DNA of 8,338 nucleotides from Christensenella sp. UBA1224 (GCA_002309235.1 DBXA01000036.1:1272-9609); one strand, 5' to 3'. Positions 1 through 6,721 are shown, counted from the first letter of the stretch. A program made the numbers and translations. Notes: generated from the sequence alone by a model not told the origin.

Positions 1-312
1 ACCTACGGCTTCTCCCGCGACGATGCTTCCAAGTTCCTGGACAGCTACTACGAGAAAGGCGTATTCGAATCCGATCCCTTCGCCCGTCTGGACCAGATCG
101 GCGTAGGCAAGCTCATCGAGACCGCCGTTACCCTCGGCCGCGAGAAGAGGCCTGACCTCAAGTGCGGCATCTGCGGTGAGCACGGCGGAGATCCGTCCTC
201 CATCGAGTTCTGCCACCGCGTGGGCCTGGATTATGTATCCTGCTCTCCGTACCGCGTACCGATCGCCCGCCTGGCCGCTGCCCATGCCGCGATCAAGTAT
301 CCGCGTCCCTGA
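1..312 (+). CDS. ppdK: Pyruvate, phosphate dikinase, C-terminal fragment
   Basis: PPDK catalyses the reversible interconversion of pyruvate, ATP and phosphate with phosphoenolpyruvate, AMP and pyrophosphate. In anaerobic Firmicutes it usually works in glycolysis or at the PEP/pyruvate node in the cytosol. Only the last 103 residues are present; the reading frame is open from base 1 and the start lies outside the window. The segment is the end of the PEP/pyruvate-binding TIM barrel. It begins with the GFSRDDASKFL motif and includes ESDPFARLDQ. It then carries the hallmark KCGICGEHGGDPSSIEFCH, where Cys58 of the fragment (in GICGEHGG) is the catalytic acid/base cysteine of the family. The VSCSPYRVPIARLAAAHAA ending is typical of the family, so the C-terminus is complete. 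A rho-independent terminator follows 25 bases after the stop. Identification is by recognised family motifs and is secure. Confidence 0.97.
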   Translation, partial: TYGFSRDDASKFLDSYYEKGVFESDPFARLDQIGVGKLIETAVTLGREKRPDLKCGICGEHGGDPSSIEFCHRVGLDYVSCSPYRVPIARLAAAHAAIKYPRP

Positions 313-337
313 GCGAAATACATTTGATATCCCTTCA

Positions 338-366
338 TCCCCGTTCTTCGCGAGCGGGGATTTTTA
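338..366 (+). terminator. Rho-independent terminator after ppdK
   Basis: A G+C-rich stem pairs TCCCCG (338-343) with CGGGGA (355-360). Two more inner pairs (CT with AG) are possible across a bulge. A run of five T follows directly at 361-365. It lies 25 bases after the ppdK stop and should end that transcript. Confidence 0.85.
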
Positions 367-424
367 TTGTCCGAAACACCGCCGTATATTTTCATGTCAA
401 AAAGCCGCGGAAGGAGCTGAACGC

Positions 425-520
425 ATGATCCCCTTTGCCGTTGTGACGGCAAAGAACCCCCGCCGGTCAGTATCGATACATCAGCTGCCGGCCGGCTGCT
501 CAAAGGCGGCTATGCCATAA
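425..520 (+). CDS. Possible 31-residue small ORF (weak candidate)
   Basis: The ATG at 425 is preceded by a good ribosome binding site (AAGGAG, 411-416, 8 bases from the start) and encodes 31 residues beginning MIPFAVVTAKNP. No signal peptide, membrane segment or known family is visible; the product is basic, with one Cys. The start region closely resembles that of the gene at 4387: both have an A-rich AGGAG site and then ATGATCCCCT-TGCC differing at one base, so both proteins start MIP(F/Y)A. A 9-bp hairpin (433-454) lies inside the first codons. No convincing promoter was found upstream, and the ORF sits between the ppdK terminator and the terminator of the leftward genes. It may be a real small peptide, a decayed gene start or chance. 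Confidence 0.2.
   Translation: MIPFAVVTAKNPRRSVSIHQLPAGCSKAAMP
433..454. other. Perfect 9-bp hairpin in intergenic region
   Basis: CTTTGCCGT (433-441) pairs perfectly with ACGGCAAAG (446-454) around a 4-base loop TGTG. No T run follows on either strand, so it is not a classical terminator. It lies just inside the candidate small ORF at 425 and could fold in RNA near that start. Its role is unknown. Confidence 0.5.
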
Positions 521-534
521 AAGCTGTTTCCCTG

Positions 535-574
535 AAAAAACAGGCAGCAGGTTTCATCCGAAGCCTGCTGCCTG
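535..574 (-). terminator. Rho-independent terminator of the leftward signalling unit
   Basis: An 11-bp perfect stem (541-551 with 564-574) has three further inner pairs past one mismatch and a 4-base loop. Read on the minus strand it is followed by six T (540 down to 535). It starts 17 bases after the stop codon of the 592-2394 gene. On the plus strand no T run follows, so it is directional, although the hairpin may still protect rightward RNA ends. Confidence 0.92.
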
Positions 575-591
575 TACCATATCGCAATTGA

Positions 592-2394
592 TCAAGAGAT
601 GAGTTCCTCATAGATCTCGAGGTAATATTCCCGGTCGTCTCCGCGCAGAACGGACAACAGATCCGCCCGAAGGGCGTCCTCCCGCAGGTAGGCGGTCACA
701 GGCGGGGAAAACCGCCTGCGTTCCCCAGCGAAGACGCCGCCGATCAGCGCGTCGTCCGGCAGATCCGCGTTTTCAGCAAGATAGGCGACAACGGCAGCGA
801 CATCCGTCATCTGCCGGTACGGCGATCTTCCGCGGATATAGCCGCTTCCATCCGCATTCGAGCCGTTATACCAGCTGTGGTGCCCAAGCGCGATATCGGC
901 AAACGCCTCCGTGGAAGCCTTTGCGCGCAGATCCTCCCATCCTCCCGCCGTATGGAGCCGTACCATTTCGTCCTCGCGTTCAAAGAGGCTGCGGGTAAAG
1001 CGCTGGCGGGTGATATTCATCTTCAGAAGGCCGAAATCGCAGAACAGCCCGCAGCCCTCCGCGTAGTCAAGAAGCGCTTTTTCTTTCCCTTCATCCGGCT
1101 GCATCGCCTTCAGGAAGGGGATATCGTCAAAGAAGGCGGGCTCGCGCCGATAGATTGCCTCACATAAGCAGCGCATCATCTTCCCCATACGCCGGGAACG
1201 GATATAAAGGAACTTATTCATGTGCCGCATCAGCCGCAGAGCAACCTCATAGAACGCCGGTACGTTTTCCGTTTCGTAATAATCGGAAGCGACAATGGCC
1301 ACGTTATAATAGAAATAATCATCGTACTTCTCCGCAGGGCAGGAAAACACAGCCTGGAGCATCTTCTCCACGGCCCAGGCATAGAAAGCAGCGCGTTTCG
1401 GCTCCCTGCCCAGCGCCGGATTCTTTTTCATCAGGCGTCCGTAATACATGGGCAGCTGCACGTTCCCATAGAACCCGGATACATCGTACTGGTCCGGCTT
1501 CGCCATGCGGATGAGCTCCTCCATGCGGTCAGCCGTGAGAGCCAGGCCAACGTAGCCGCAGTTGTATTCCATTTCATAATACGGCCATAGCCAGCGTATG
1601 CTGGGATTCGCTGAGCCCGTTTCCGGTTTGAACACCTCGTAGCAGGAATCGAGCACCGCGGCAAGCTCCCCTGCGGTCAGGTCCCCGCGCGAAAGCTCCG
1701 TCCGATTCGCGCTCATCTGCTGATGCGAGCCGCGCAGGAATGCATCCCAGGGCAGGCCCGGTGCCTGCGCGCGGTAGGATTCATCCTTCAGTATCGCGAG
1801 CGTACGGGCGGTGGCGTCGATACGCCGCTTATGGCTGCGGCAGCACAAGGCGATATTGGCGAAGGAACGGATGATATACCCCTTGGTCGTTTCATCGTCG
1901 ATCCGGTCAAAATAGCGTATATAGGAAGCCGCCTCGGCAAATGTCAGTTCGTTTTTGAAATAGAAAGCGTCCGCCTGCGGGCCCTCCAGGCCGAGCAGGA
2001 TGCGCCGGAGGTAGTAGAGCCCCATTCCCAGCTTATACAGTTCCTGTATGACGCGGTTCCTGTCGCGGCGCATACGGTACAGGCTCAGGAGAGCGTCGTG
2101 TATCGTCACATATACGCCGCAATCCAGGTTATCCTTCCAGTCCATAAGCCGGTCAGCGAAGGCGATGAGATCGTCGAGAGTCTCATCCGACGCGCCATGC
2201 AGGCGGTCAAGTTCGGGAAAGAGCTGCTCGTTCAGAAGGCGGAGATTCGCCTTACGCAGCTCGGAAACGAGGGCGAAGGCCTTCTCCTGCTCTTCGTACC
2301 ATGGGCCAAATCCCTGCCCGACCGGGCCCCTGCTTCTCAGAAGCGCCGCGATCTTCCGCGTATTGTCTATATATTCCTCCTGATATGGCGTCAT
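592..2394 (-). CDS. 600-residue protein with degenerate HD-GYP domain
   Basis: HD-GYP proteins normally hydrolyse cyclic di-GMP using a di- or tri-metal site built by His and Asp residues. Here residues about 385-590 follow the HD-GYP layout, but key ligands are lost. The usual Y-[VI]-H-S start is YIRS (Arg399). The HD of the HDxGK motif is Cys452-Asp453 in LFCDFGLLKMN. GYP is GYI (518-520). His481 and the HH pair (505-506, in DIALGHHSWYNG) remain, as does the SPYRQMTDVAAVVAYL helix after them. Residues 1 to about 380 are soluble, largely helical, rich in Tyr, Arg and Leu, and not recognised. No membrane segment is seen. The start at 2394 is set by GGAAGGAGG ending about 8 bases upstream. It lies about 100 bp downstream of the histidine kinase and ends at a strong terminator, so co-transcription is likely. 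Inference: a non-catalytic signalling or nucleotide-binding protein rather than an active phosphodiesterase. Confidence 0.7.
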   Translation of the reverse strand: MTPYQEEYIDNTRKIAALLRSRGPVGQGFGPWYEEQEKAFALVSELRKANLRLLNEQLFPELDRLHGASDETLDDLIAFADRLMDWKDNLDCGVYVTIHDALLSLYRMRRDRNRVIQELYKLGMGLYYLRRILLGLEGPQADAFYFKNELTFAEAASYIRYFDRIDDETTKGYIIRSFANIALCCRSHKRRIDATARTLAILKDESYRAQAPGLPWDAFLRGSHQQMSANRTELSRGDLTAGELAAVLDSCYEVFKPETGSANPSIRWLWPYYEMEYNCGYVGLALTADRMEELIRMAKPDQYDVSGFYGNVQLPMYYGRLMKKNPALGREPKRAAFYAWAVEKMLQAVFSCPAEKYDDYFYYNVAIVASDYYETENVPAFYEVALRLMRHMNKFLYIRSRRMGKMMRCLCEAIYRREPAFFDDIPFLKAMQPDEGKEKALLDYAEGCGLFCDFGLLKMNITRQRFTRSLFEREDEMVRLHTAGGWEDLRAKASTEAFADIALGHHSWYNGSNADGSGYIRGRSPYRQMTDVAAVVAYLAENADLPDDALIGGVFAGERRRFSPPVTAYLREDALRADLLSVLRGDDREYYLEIYEELIS

Positions 2395-2462
2395 GGCATT
2401 CCCTCCTTCCCTTCATATCCGTACATGATCGCAGCACAGCGGCCCGGGATGTGCACGCAAGG

Positions 2463-2481
2463 CCCGGAGCGCCGGTCCGGG
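2463..2481. other. Short hairpin in the gap between kinase and HD-GYP-like gene
   Basis: CCCGGA (2463-2468) pairs with TCCGGG (2476-2481) across a 7-base loop in the 103-bp gap between the two minus-strand genes. There is no T run after it on the minus strand, so it is unlikely to be a full terminator. It could be an RNA processing or stability element, or chance in GC-rich DNA. I saw no convincing promoter in the gap. Confidence 0.25.
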
Positions 2482-2497
2482 ATCCCTCCGCGCCGTT

Positions 2498-4198
2498 TCA
2501 GATCTGGCGGAGCACCTGGAACAGGGCGTTTATATCGATAGGCTTGGCGATATGCCCGTTCATACCCGCCTGCCGCGCTCTGGCGATGTCCTCGGCAAAG
2601 GTATTTGCCGTCATGGCGTATATCGGAACTATCGCCGCGTCGGCGCGCCCGCTGGACCGGATCTTCCGGGTGGCCTCGTACCCATCCATCACGGGCATCT
2701 GTACATCCATAAGGATCAGGTCAAACCAGCCCTCCGGCGCTTCGGCATACGCGCGCACTCCCGCCGCTCCATCCTCGGCAGCAGACACCGCGGCATTGGT
2801 CATTCCGAGGATCTCTTTGGCGATCTCCAGGTTGATGAGATTGTCTTCCACCAGGAGGATGTGCTTTTCGGCAAGGTCCGGTACTGCAGGCAGTCCGTCC
2901 TCGCGCCGTTCTCCCTCCATGGCGCTGACAAGGCCGTCGATCAGGGATTTCCGGAAGAACGGCAGCGGAATAAAGTGTCGAATGCCGCTGTGACCGGCGA
3001 GGTACTCGATATCCTCCCATTTTTCCTCGCTCACGAGGATAAGGATGAGCCCGGGATAAGCTTTGTGGAGATAGTCGGCGATATCGTAGATGCTGCCGCT
3101 GTCGATCCGGACATGCCCGATGCAGGCCGCGTCGTATTCCTCACCCCGGAAGCCGGCTTCGGTCAATGCGGAAAGCGCCTCATCCGCGGAAGAGACCAGC
3201 GTGCAGGCGATGCCGTATTCCCCCAGATAGCGGCGGTAAGTCTCGCAAAGCTTCTCATCCGCCTCGAGCACGAGCAGGCGTTTTCCTTCCAACGCGTCTG
3301 CATTCGCTTCTTCCTGCTCACAGCGCATGGGAATGGCGATATCGACTTTAGTCCCCTTGCCTTCTTCGCTATTTACTTCGATCTTACCGCCCATCGCCTC
3401 AACGAGCCTGGCGACGATGCTCATGCCCAGGCCGGTACCTTCCACGCCGGAGATCGTGGAATTATCCACCCTCTCAAAAGGTACGAAGAGGCGCTTGAGA
3501 AACTCTTCGCTCATGCCGATGCCGTTGTCCTCACAGGAGAAACACAGCCAGCAGCGGTCCGTTTCGGGCATTTCCGAAAACCGGATGACAATGCATCCGC
3601 CCGCGGAGGTGTACTTCACCGCGTTATTGATGATGTTGACGAACACCTGCCTCAGCCGCAGCGGATCGCCCCAGAAGCACTCCGTTTCGATCTCCCCGAT
3701 GTCAAGCTGGCAGTCGTGGTTTTTCTGCTCCATCTGGGGGCGGATGATCGTCATGATGTCGTGGATGAGATCGCTCAGGTAAAAGCGTTCTTCCGAGAGC
3801 CGCAGGCGTCCGGAATTGATGCGGGACATATCCAGCACATCATTGATGAGGCTCAGCAGGTGGGCGCTGGCTGTCTCGATCTTGTCCAGCGCGTCGCTCA
3901 CGCGCGTTTTCTCGTCAATATACTTCTTAGCCAGCGCGGTCATGCCTACAATGGCATTCATGGGCGTGCGAATATCGTGGGACATATTGCTCAGGAAGAC
4001 CTCTTTTGCCGCGTTCGCCGCCCTTGCCTCCTCGAGCTCGGAGCGTATGTGTTCGACCTCCGATCCATCTTCTCCGCAAAGGCAGAGCCAGCCGCCTGAT
4101 GCGAGGGGAAGCTTCTCCCTGACGGCGGACGCGTCAAAATGCGCCGTCCGGAAAACCGGCGTGCCTTTCCTGTCATATTCCGCGTATTCCCTGGACAT
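2498..4198 (-). CDS. Soluble hybrid sensor histidine kinase with two receiver domains
   Basis: A cytoplasmic hybrid histidine kinase: it autophosphorylates a His with ATP and passes phosphate to its own receiver. In 566-residue numbering, a short N-terminal segment (about 1-45) and a coiled-coil linker (46-65) lead into HisKA with SNMSHDIRTPMNAIVGM (phospho-His74). HATPase_c follows, with N box NIINNAVKYT (about 189-198), DNGIGM (224-229), FVPFERVDN and GTGLGMSIV (254-262). Receiver 1 (about 307-428) is degenerate: the phospho-acceptor Asp site reads CIGH and the conserved Lys is replaced by Leu. Receiver 2 (about 446-566) is intact: Glu451/Asp452, phospho-Asp498 in LILMDVQMPVMDG, Thr530 and Lys552. 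No membrane segment or recognisable sensor domain is present. The frame is open to an ATG at 4360, but I prefer 4198: AGGAAGG lies 11 bases upstream, and a good promoter (4257-4285) sits between the two starts. Ends at TGA 2498-2500. Confidence 0.9.
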   Translation of the reverse strand: MSREYAEYDRKGTPVFRTAHFDASAVREKLPLASGGWLCLCGEDGSEVEHIRSELEEARAANAAKEVFLSNMSHDIRTPMNAIVGMTALAKKYIDEKTRVSDALDKIETASAHLLSLINDVLDMSRINSGRLRLSEERFYLSDLIHDIMTIIRPQMEQKNHDCQLDIGEIETECFWGDPLRLRQVFVNIINNAVKYTSAGGCIVIRFSEMPETDRCWLCFSCEDNGIGMSEEFLKRLFVPFERVDNSTISGVEGTGLGMSIVARLVEAMGGKIEVNSEEGKGTKVDIAIPMRCEQEEANADALEGKRLLVLEADEKLCETYRRYLGEYGIACTLVSSADEALSALTEAGFRGEEYDAACIGHVRIDSGSIYDIADYLHKAYPGLILILVSEEKWEDIEYLAGHSGIRHFIPLPFFRKSLIDGLVSAMEGERREDGLPAVPDLAEKHILLVEDNLINLEIAKEILGMTNAAVSAAEDGAAGVRAYAEAPEGWFDLILMDVQMPVMDGYEATRKIRSSGRADAAIVPIYAMTANTFAEDIARARQAGMNGHIAKPIDINALFQVLRQI

Positions 4199-4256
4199 GA
4201 GGGTCACGACCTTCCTGCGGAGATCTCGGGGAGCGCCGCCGCCCCCGGCCACATCC

Positions 4257-4285
4257 ATTATATTATAATACGGACGCGAAAGCAA
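4257..4285 (-). promoter_or_regulatory. Promoter of the histidine kinase unit
   Basis: On the minus strand, TTGCTT (4285-4280) is separated by 17 bases from a perfect TATAAT (4262-4257), within the local A+T-rich stretch TATTATAATATAAT. The predicted transcript start is near 4250, about 50 bases before the ATG at 4198. This placement argues against the more upstream kinase starts at 4360 and 4258. Confidence 0.55.
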
Positions 4286-4326
4286 TGAAACTGTATGGCA
4301 GGCCCTTCCTGTCACCGCGAACATTT

Positions 4327-4355
4327 TTGCCTTGCCCATCCGGCGCCTGTATGAT
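4327..4355 (+). promoter_or_regulatory. Promoter of the UbiV-like/UbiU-like gene pair
   Basis: TTGCCT (4327-4332) is separated by 17 bases from TATGAT (4350-4355). A transcript would begin near 4362, just before the AGGAGG ribosome binding site at 4374-4379 of the gene starting at 4387. With the minus-strand promoter at 4257-4285 it forms a compact divergent control region. Confidence 0.45.
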
Positions 4356-4386
4356 ATCATCTCTTTTGTCGAAAGGAGGCGGGTAT

Positions 4387-5748
4387 ATGATCCCCTATGC
4401 CATGGCGATGGCGGATATCCTCCTGCCCGGCGGCAAAAAGCTTGAAACGCGCATTCTCGAGCCGCGCGCGGATGGCTTCACCTTCCGCGTGAGCAGTGCG
4501 GCATCTGCGGGCCTTCCCCCGAAGGGCGCGGAATGCCTCCTTACCCTGTTCCGGCAGGCTGAGAAGCGCTATATCTCCCTCCGCGCGGCGGATATTTCTC
4601 TGGAACCCCTGCAGGCAATGCCTGATGATATCCCGGATACCGTCACCTTCCTCCTCAGGACGAAAAACGAACCCTTTCTCGCCGAACTTTCCCGCCTTGT
4701 CAGGGAGTACACTTCCTTTATCCGCATGAAGCTGGAGCTTTCGGAAACGGAGCTGGCGCAGGCGTATACCGGAGAAACCGGAGAGGCTGTCTATTCCTTC
4801 GATGTACGGGATTGGCGGGAGAAACAGGCGGCACGCCCCGTCGAATGGCGGGAAAAACTCCTCCCCTGTGAAATCGCGGTCCACGCCCAGGTACCGGAGC
4901 AGTACGAAAGCTTCCTCACGCTCGATGCAAAGGATTTCCTGTCGTCCTATTGGGAGGAGAGTTCCCTCTCCCGCCATCCCATATCCCGCGAAAGGGTGAC
5001 CCATATCTATTTCGGCGACCCTTTCTGTGAGCACCTCTTTCCGGAGGAGGATACACTGCGCCGCCTGGCCGATAAGGCGCTTTCCTCTTCCCTGACCCCT
5101 GTCGTATGCCTTCCTCCCATGCCGGAACGCCTGCTCTCCCGCTTTGAACGGCTCCTGTCCTTCCTTGCGGAGCTTGCCGCGGAACACGGCATCCGCATGG
5201 AAACGGTCATAAACGATATCGGAACAGCCGTCCTGCTGCGCGATATGGCACGGAAAGGCCTCCTCCGCAGCGATTTCCTCTCCCTGACCGCCGGCATCCT
5301 CATGGACCGGCAGAGGAAGGACCCCCGCGCAGGCTTACTTCCGGGCGCCGCTGAGCCCGGCCCGGTACATCTCCCTTCCGACGCTCCGGACCCGTACCGG
5401 CAATACCTCCAAAGCCTCGGCATCCGCCGCTTTTCCCATGAAGCCTGCGGAGCGCCTGTTCCCGTACAGGGAACGGAGGATGCGCTCCATCTCCCTTTAT
5501 ACCAGATCAACACCTCCCCTTTCTGCACGCTGTACGCCGCCTGCCGTCACGGCGACAGGGGACGGCAGGAGTCTGTCGCTTCCTGCCCCGGTTACTGCCG
5601 CGAAAGCGCTTTCCTCTACCCGGACAGCATGCGGACGATCGGCCTTGGCAATACCCTTTTCGGCTGCTCCATGACGGAACTGGATGACGCCGCCCTTCTG
5701 AACCGTTTTATCCGCGCGGGGATCGGCCGGCTCGTCGTCAGACTGTGA
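4387..5748 (+). CDS. U32/UbiV-like protein with extra N-terminal domain
   Basis: A 453-residue soluble protein not assigned to a named gene. Residues about 203-453 resemble U32-family proteins of the UbiV kind. THIYFGDPFC (Cys214) matches the first strand with its conserved Cys. VINDIG (274-279) and GILMDRQRKDPR (303-314) match the NDxG and xLxxxKRDPR stretches of that family. A cysteine group follows at 380, 386, 400 and 404 (last pair C-X3-C). UbiV holds a 4Fe-4S cluster with one N-terminal Cys plus a C-X12-C-X3-C group; here the spacing is C-X13-C-X3-C. Residues 1 to about 200 form a separate beta-then-helix module of unknown identity, possibly PilZ-like (speculative). The start at 4387 is fixed by AGGAGG 7 bases upstream; the frame is open further back but overlaps the promoter. 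It overlaps or abuts the next gene (GTGA at 5745-5748), implying translational coupling. Function inferred: partner subunit of an anaerobic U32 enzyme. Confidence 0.72.
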   Translation: MIPYAMAMADILLPGGKKLETRILEPRADGFTFRVSSAASAGLPPKGAECLLTLFRQAEKRYISLRAADISLEPLQAMPDDIPDTVTFLLRTKNEPFLAELSRLVREYTSFIRMKLELSETELAQAYTGETGEAVYSFDVRDWREKQAARPVEWREKLLPCEIAVHAQVPEQYESFLTLDAKDFLSSYWEESSLSRHPISRERVTHIYFGDPFCEHLFPEEDTLRRLADKALSSSLTPVVCLPPMPERLLSRFERLLSFLAELAAEHGIRMETVINDIGTAVLLRDMARKGLLRSDFLSLTAGILMDRQRKDPRAGLLPGAAEPGPVHLPSDAPDPYRQYLQSLGIRRFSHEACGAPVPVQGTEDALHLPLYQINTSPFCTLYAACRHGDRGRQESVASCPGYCRESAFLYPDSMRTIGLGNTLFGCSMTELDDAALLNRFIRAGIGRLVVRL

Positions 5749-5756
5749 GGCAAATA

Positions 5757-6692
5757 ATGGAACGGATGAAGATAACCGCCGGCCTCGGCAGCATCGATGA
5801 CTATATCCCCTATGTGAAAGCCGGCGCGGACGAGCTGTTCGCAGGTTTCGTACCCGCCGCCTGGCAGAAGGCATACGGGCCGTACGCTCCCCTCAACCGC
5901 CGGGAGGTCCTCTGCAGCAATGTGCAGCTGGGCTCCCTGAGCGAGCTTGAGATACTGGCCGGCCTCAAAGCGAAGTACGGCGCCGATACCGTTTTTACCT
6001 TCAACTCCCCCTTTTATCTGCCGGAGCAGTACCCGCTCATCGTGGAAACCATGTCTGCCCTCAGTGAAATGGGTTTCAGCAGCTTTATCATCGCCGATCC
6101 CGGGCTGCTCCTTTACCTTCACGGACACCATCTGACCGGTGGGTTCCGCCTGCATATCAGCGGAGAGGCCGGTGAGATCAGCTCGCCCCTCATGCAGGAA
6201 TACATTCGGCTTGGCGCGGAGAGGATACTGTTCCACCGGAAGGTCCCCATAGGGGATATGGCGCGCATGGCGAAAGCATGCGGAGGGCGTATCACCTTTG
6301 AGGCCTTTGCCATGAACGAAAAATGCCATTTCCACGGCGCCTGGTGCGCATCCCTCCACTGCGACATGCTGCCGCCCATGTGCCGCGTTCCCTATATCCT
6401 TTCCGGCCCTGGAGAAGCGACTGATGCAAAACCGCAGCCGGGATACGGGGATCTGCCCGGAATGACGGGCTGCGGCCTCTGCGCCTTGCACCGCCTGCGG
6501 GAGAGCGGCGTTACATACTTAAAGTGCGTCGGCCGAGGTGCGCGAAGCGAGGATATGCTCCGGGATATCGCCGCCCTGCGCACGGCGCTGGATATCCTCG
6601 AAAGCACAGGCGATGAATCCTCCTACATCCGCGGCATGAAGAAAACCCTTTTCCCGGAAGGCTGTTCCGGAAACTGTTACTATTACCTGTGA
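5757..6692 (+). CDS. Peptidase U32 family protein (UbiU-like, putative Fe-S enzyme subunit)
   Basis: A 311-residue U32-family protein. Despite the name, studied members (UbiU/UbiV, TrhP, RlhA) support hydroxylation-type reactions on ubiquinone precursors, tRNA or rRNA, several with 4Fe-4S clusters. Visible marks are the AGADELFAGF start (22-31), a strand-loop series with IIADPGLLLYL (111-121), and the core FEAFAMNEKCHFHGAWC. In that core Cys190 and Cys197 form the family C-X6-C pair. Cys202 and Cys209 follow, then GCGLCALHRL (Cys239/242) leading to GVTYLKCVGRG, which corresponds to the family AGVxSLKIEGR stretch. The C-terminus ends unusually in GCSGNCYYYL. I chose ATG 5757 because GAGG (5747-5750) lies 6 bases upstream; a GTG at 5745 overlapping the previous stop is the alternative. 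No terminator is clear before the next gene's promoter. Substrate unknown; UbiU itself is unlikely, as no other quinone gene is present. Confidence 0.85.
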   Translation: MERMKITAGLGSIDDYIPYVKAGADELFAGFVPAAWQKAYGPYAPLNRREVLCSNVQLGSLSELEILAGLKAKYGADTVFTFNSPFYLPEQYPLIVETMSALSEMGFSSFIIADPGLLLYLHGHHLTGGFRLHISGEAGEISSPLMQEYIRLGAERILFHRKVPIGDMARMAKACGGRITFEAFAMNEKCHFHGAWCASLHCDMLPPMCRVPYILSGPGEATDAKPQPGYGDLPGMTGCGLCALHRLRESGVTYLKCVGRGARSEDMLRDIAALRTALDILESTGDESSYIRGMKKTLFPEGCSGNCYYYL

Positions 6693-6721
6693 TCCCGCCG
6701 CGGCGACGGTATTGTTTCCGG
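6667..6721. repeat. 8-bp inverted repeat around the end of the U32 gene
   Basis: CCGGAAAC (6667-6674) and GTTTCCGG (6714-6721) are perfect complements separated by 39 bases, which include the self-complementary CGCCGCGGCG near 6697-6706. The right arm overlaps the -35 element of the next promoter. No T run follows, so this is not a standard terminator; it may be an operator-like or RNA structure, or chance. Confidence 0.25.

Noticed and set aside
367..390. Promoter for the small ORF (TTGTCC and TATATT)
   Set aside because: The two boxes are only 12 bases apart, too close for a sigma-70-type promoter.
471..479. TATCGATAC, also present at 7695-7703
   Set aside because: A 9-base match containing a palindrome at two unrelated places; the flanks differ, so chance is the simplest explanation.
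231..503. 90-residue minus-strand frame across the ppdK terminator
   Set aside because: It runs through ppdK coding sequence and its terminator, has no ribosome binding site and no recognisable product.
1723..2541. 272-residue plus-strand frame opposite the HD-GYP-like gene
   Set aside because: Antisense shadow crossing the gene start and the intergenic gap, with no family motif or start signal.
2552..4099. 515-residue open frame on the plus strand opposite the histidine kinase
   Set aside because: It mirrors the kinase gene, which has clear HisKA, ATPase and receiver motifs. The antisense product is His/Asp/Val-rich, has no domain and lacks a ribosome binding site; long antisense frames are common in GC-rich genes.
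5616..6491. 291-residue minus-strand frame opposite the U32 gene
   Set aside because: The plus strand carries recognisable U32 motifs; the minus frame has no motif and spans the junction of two genes.
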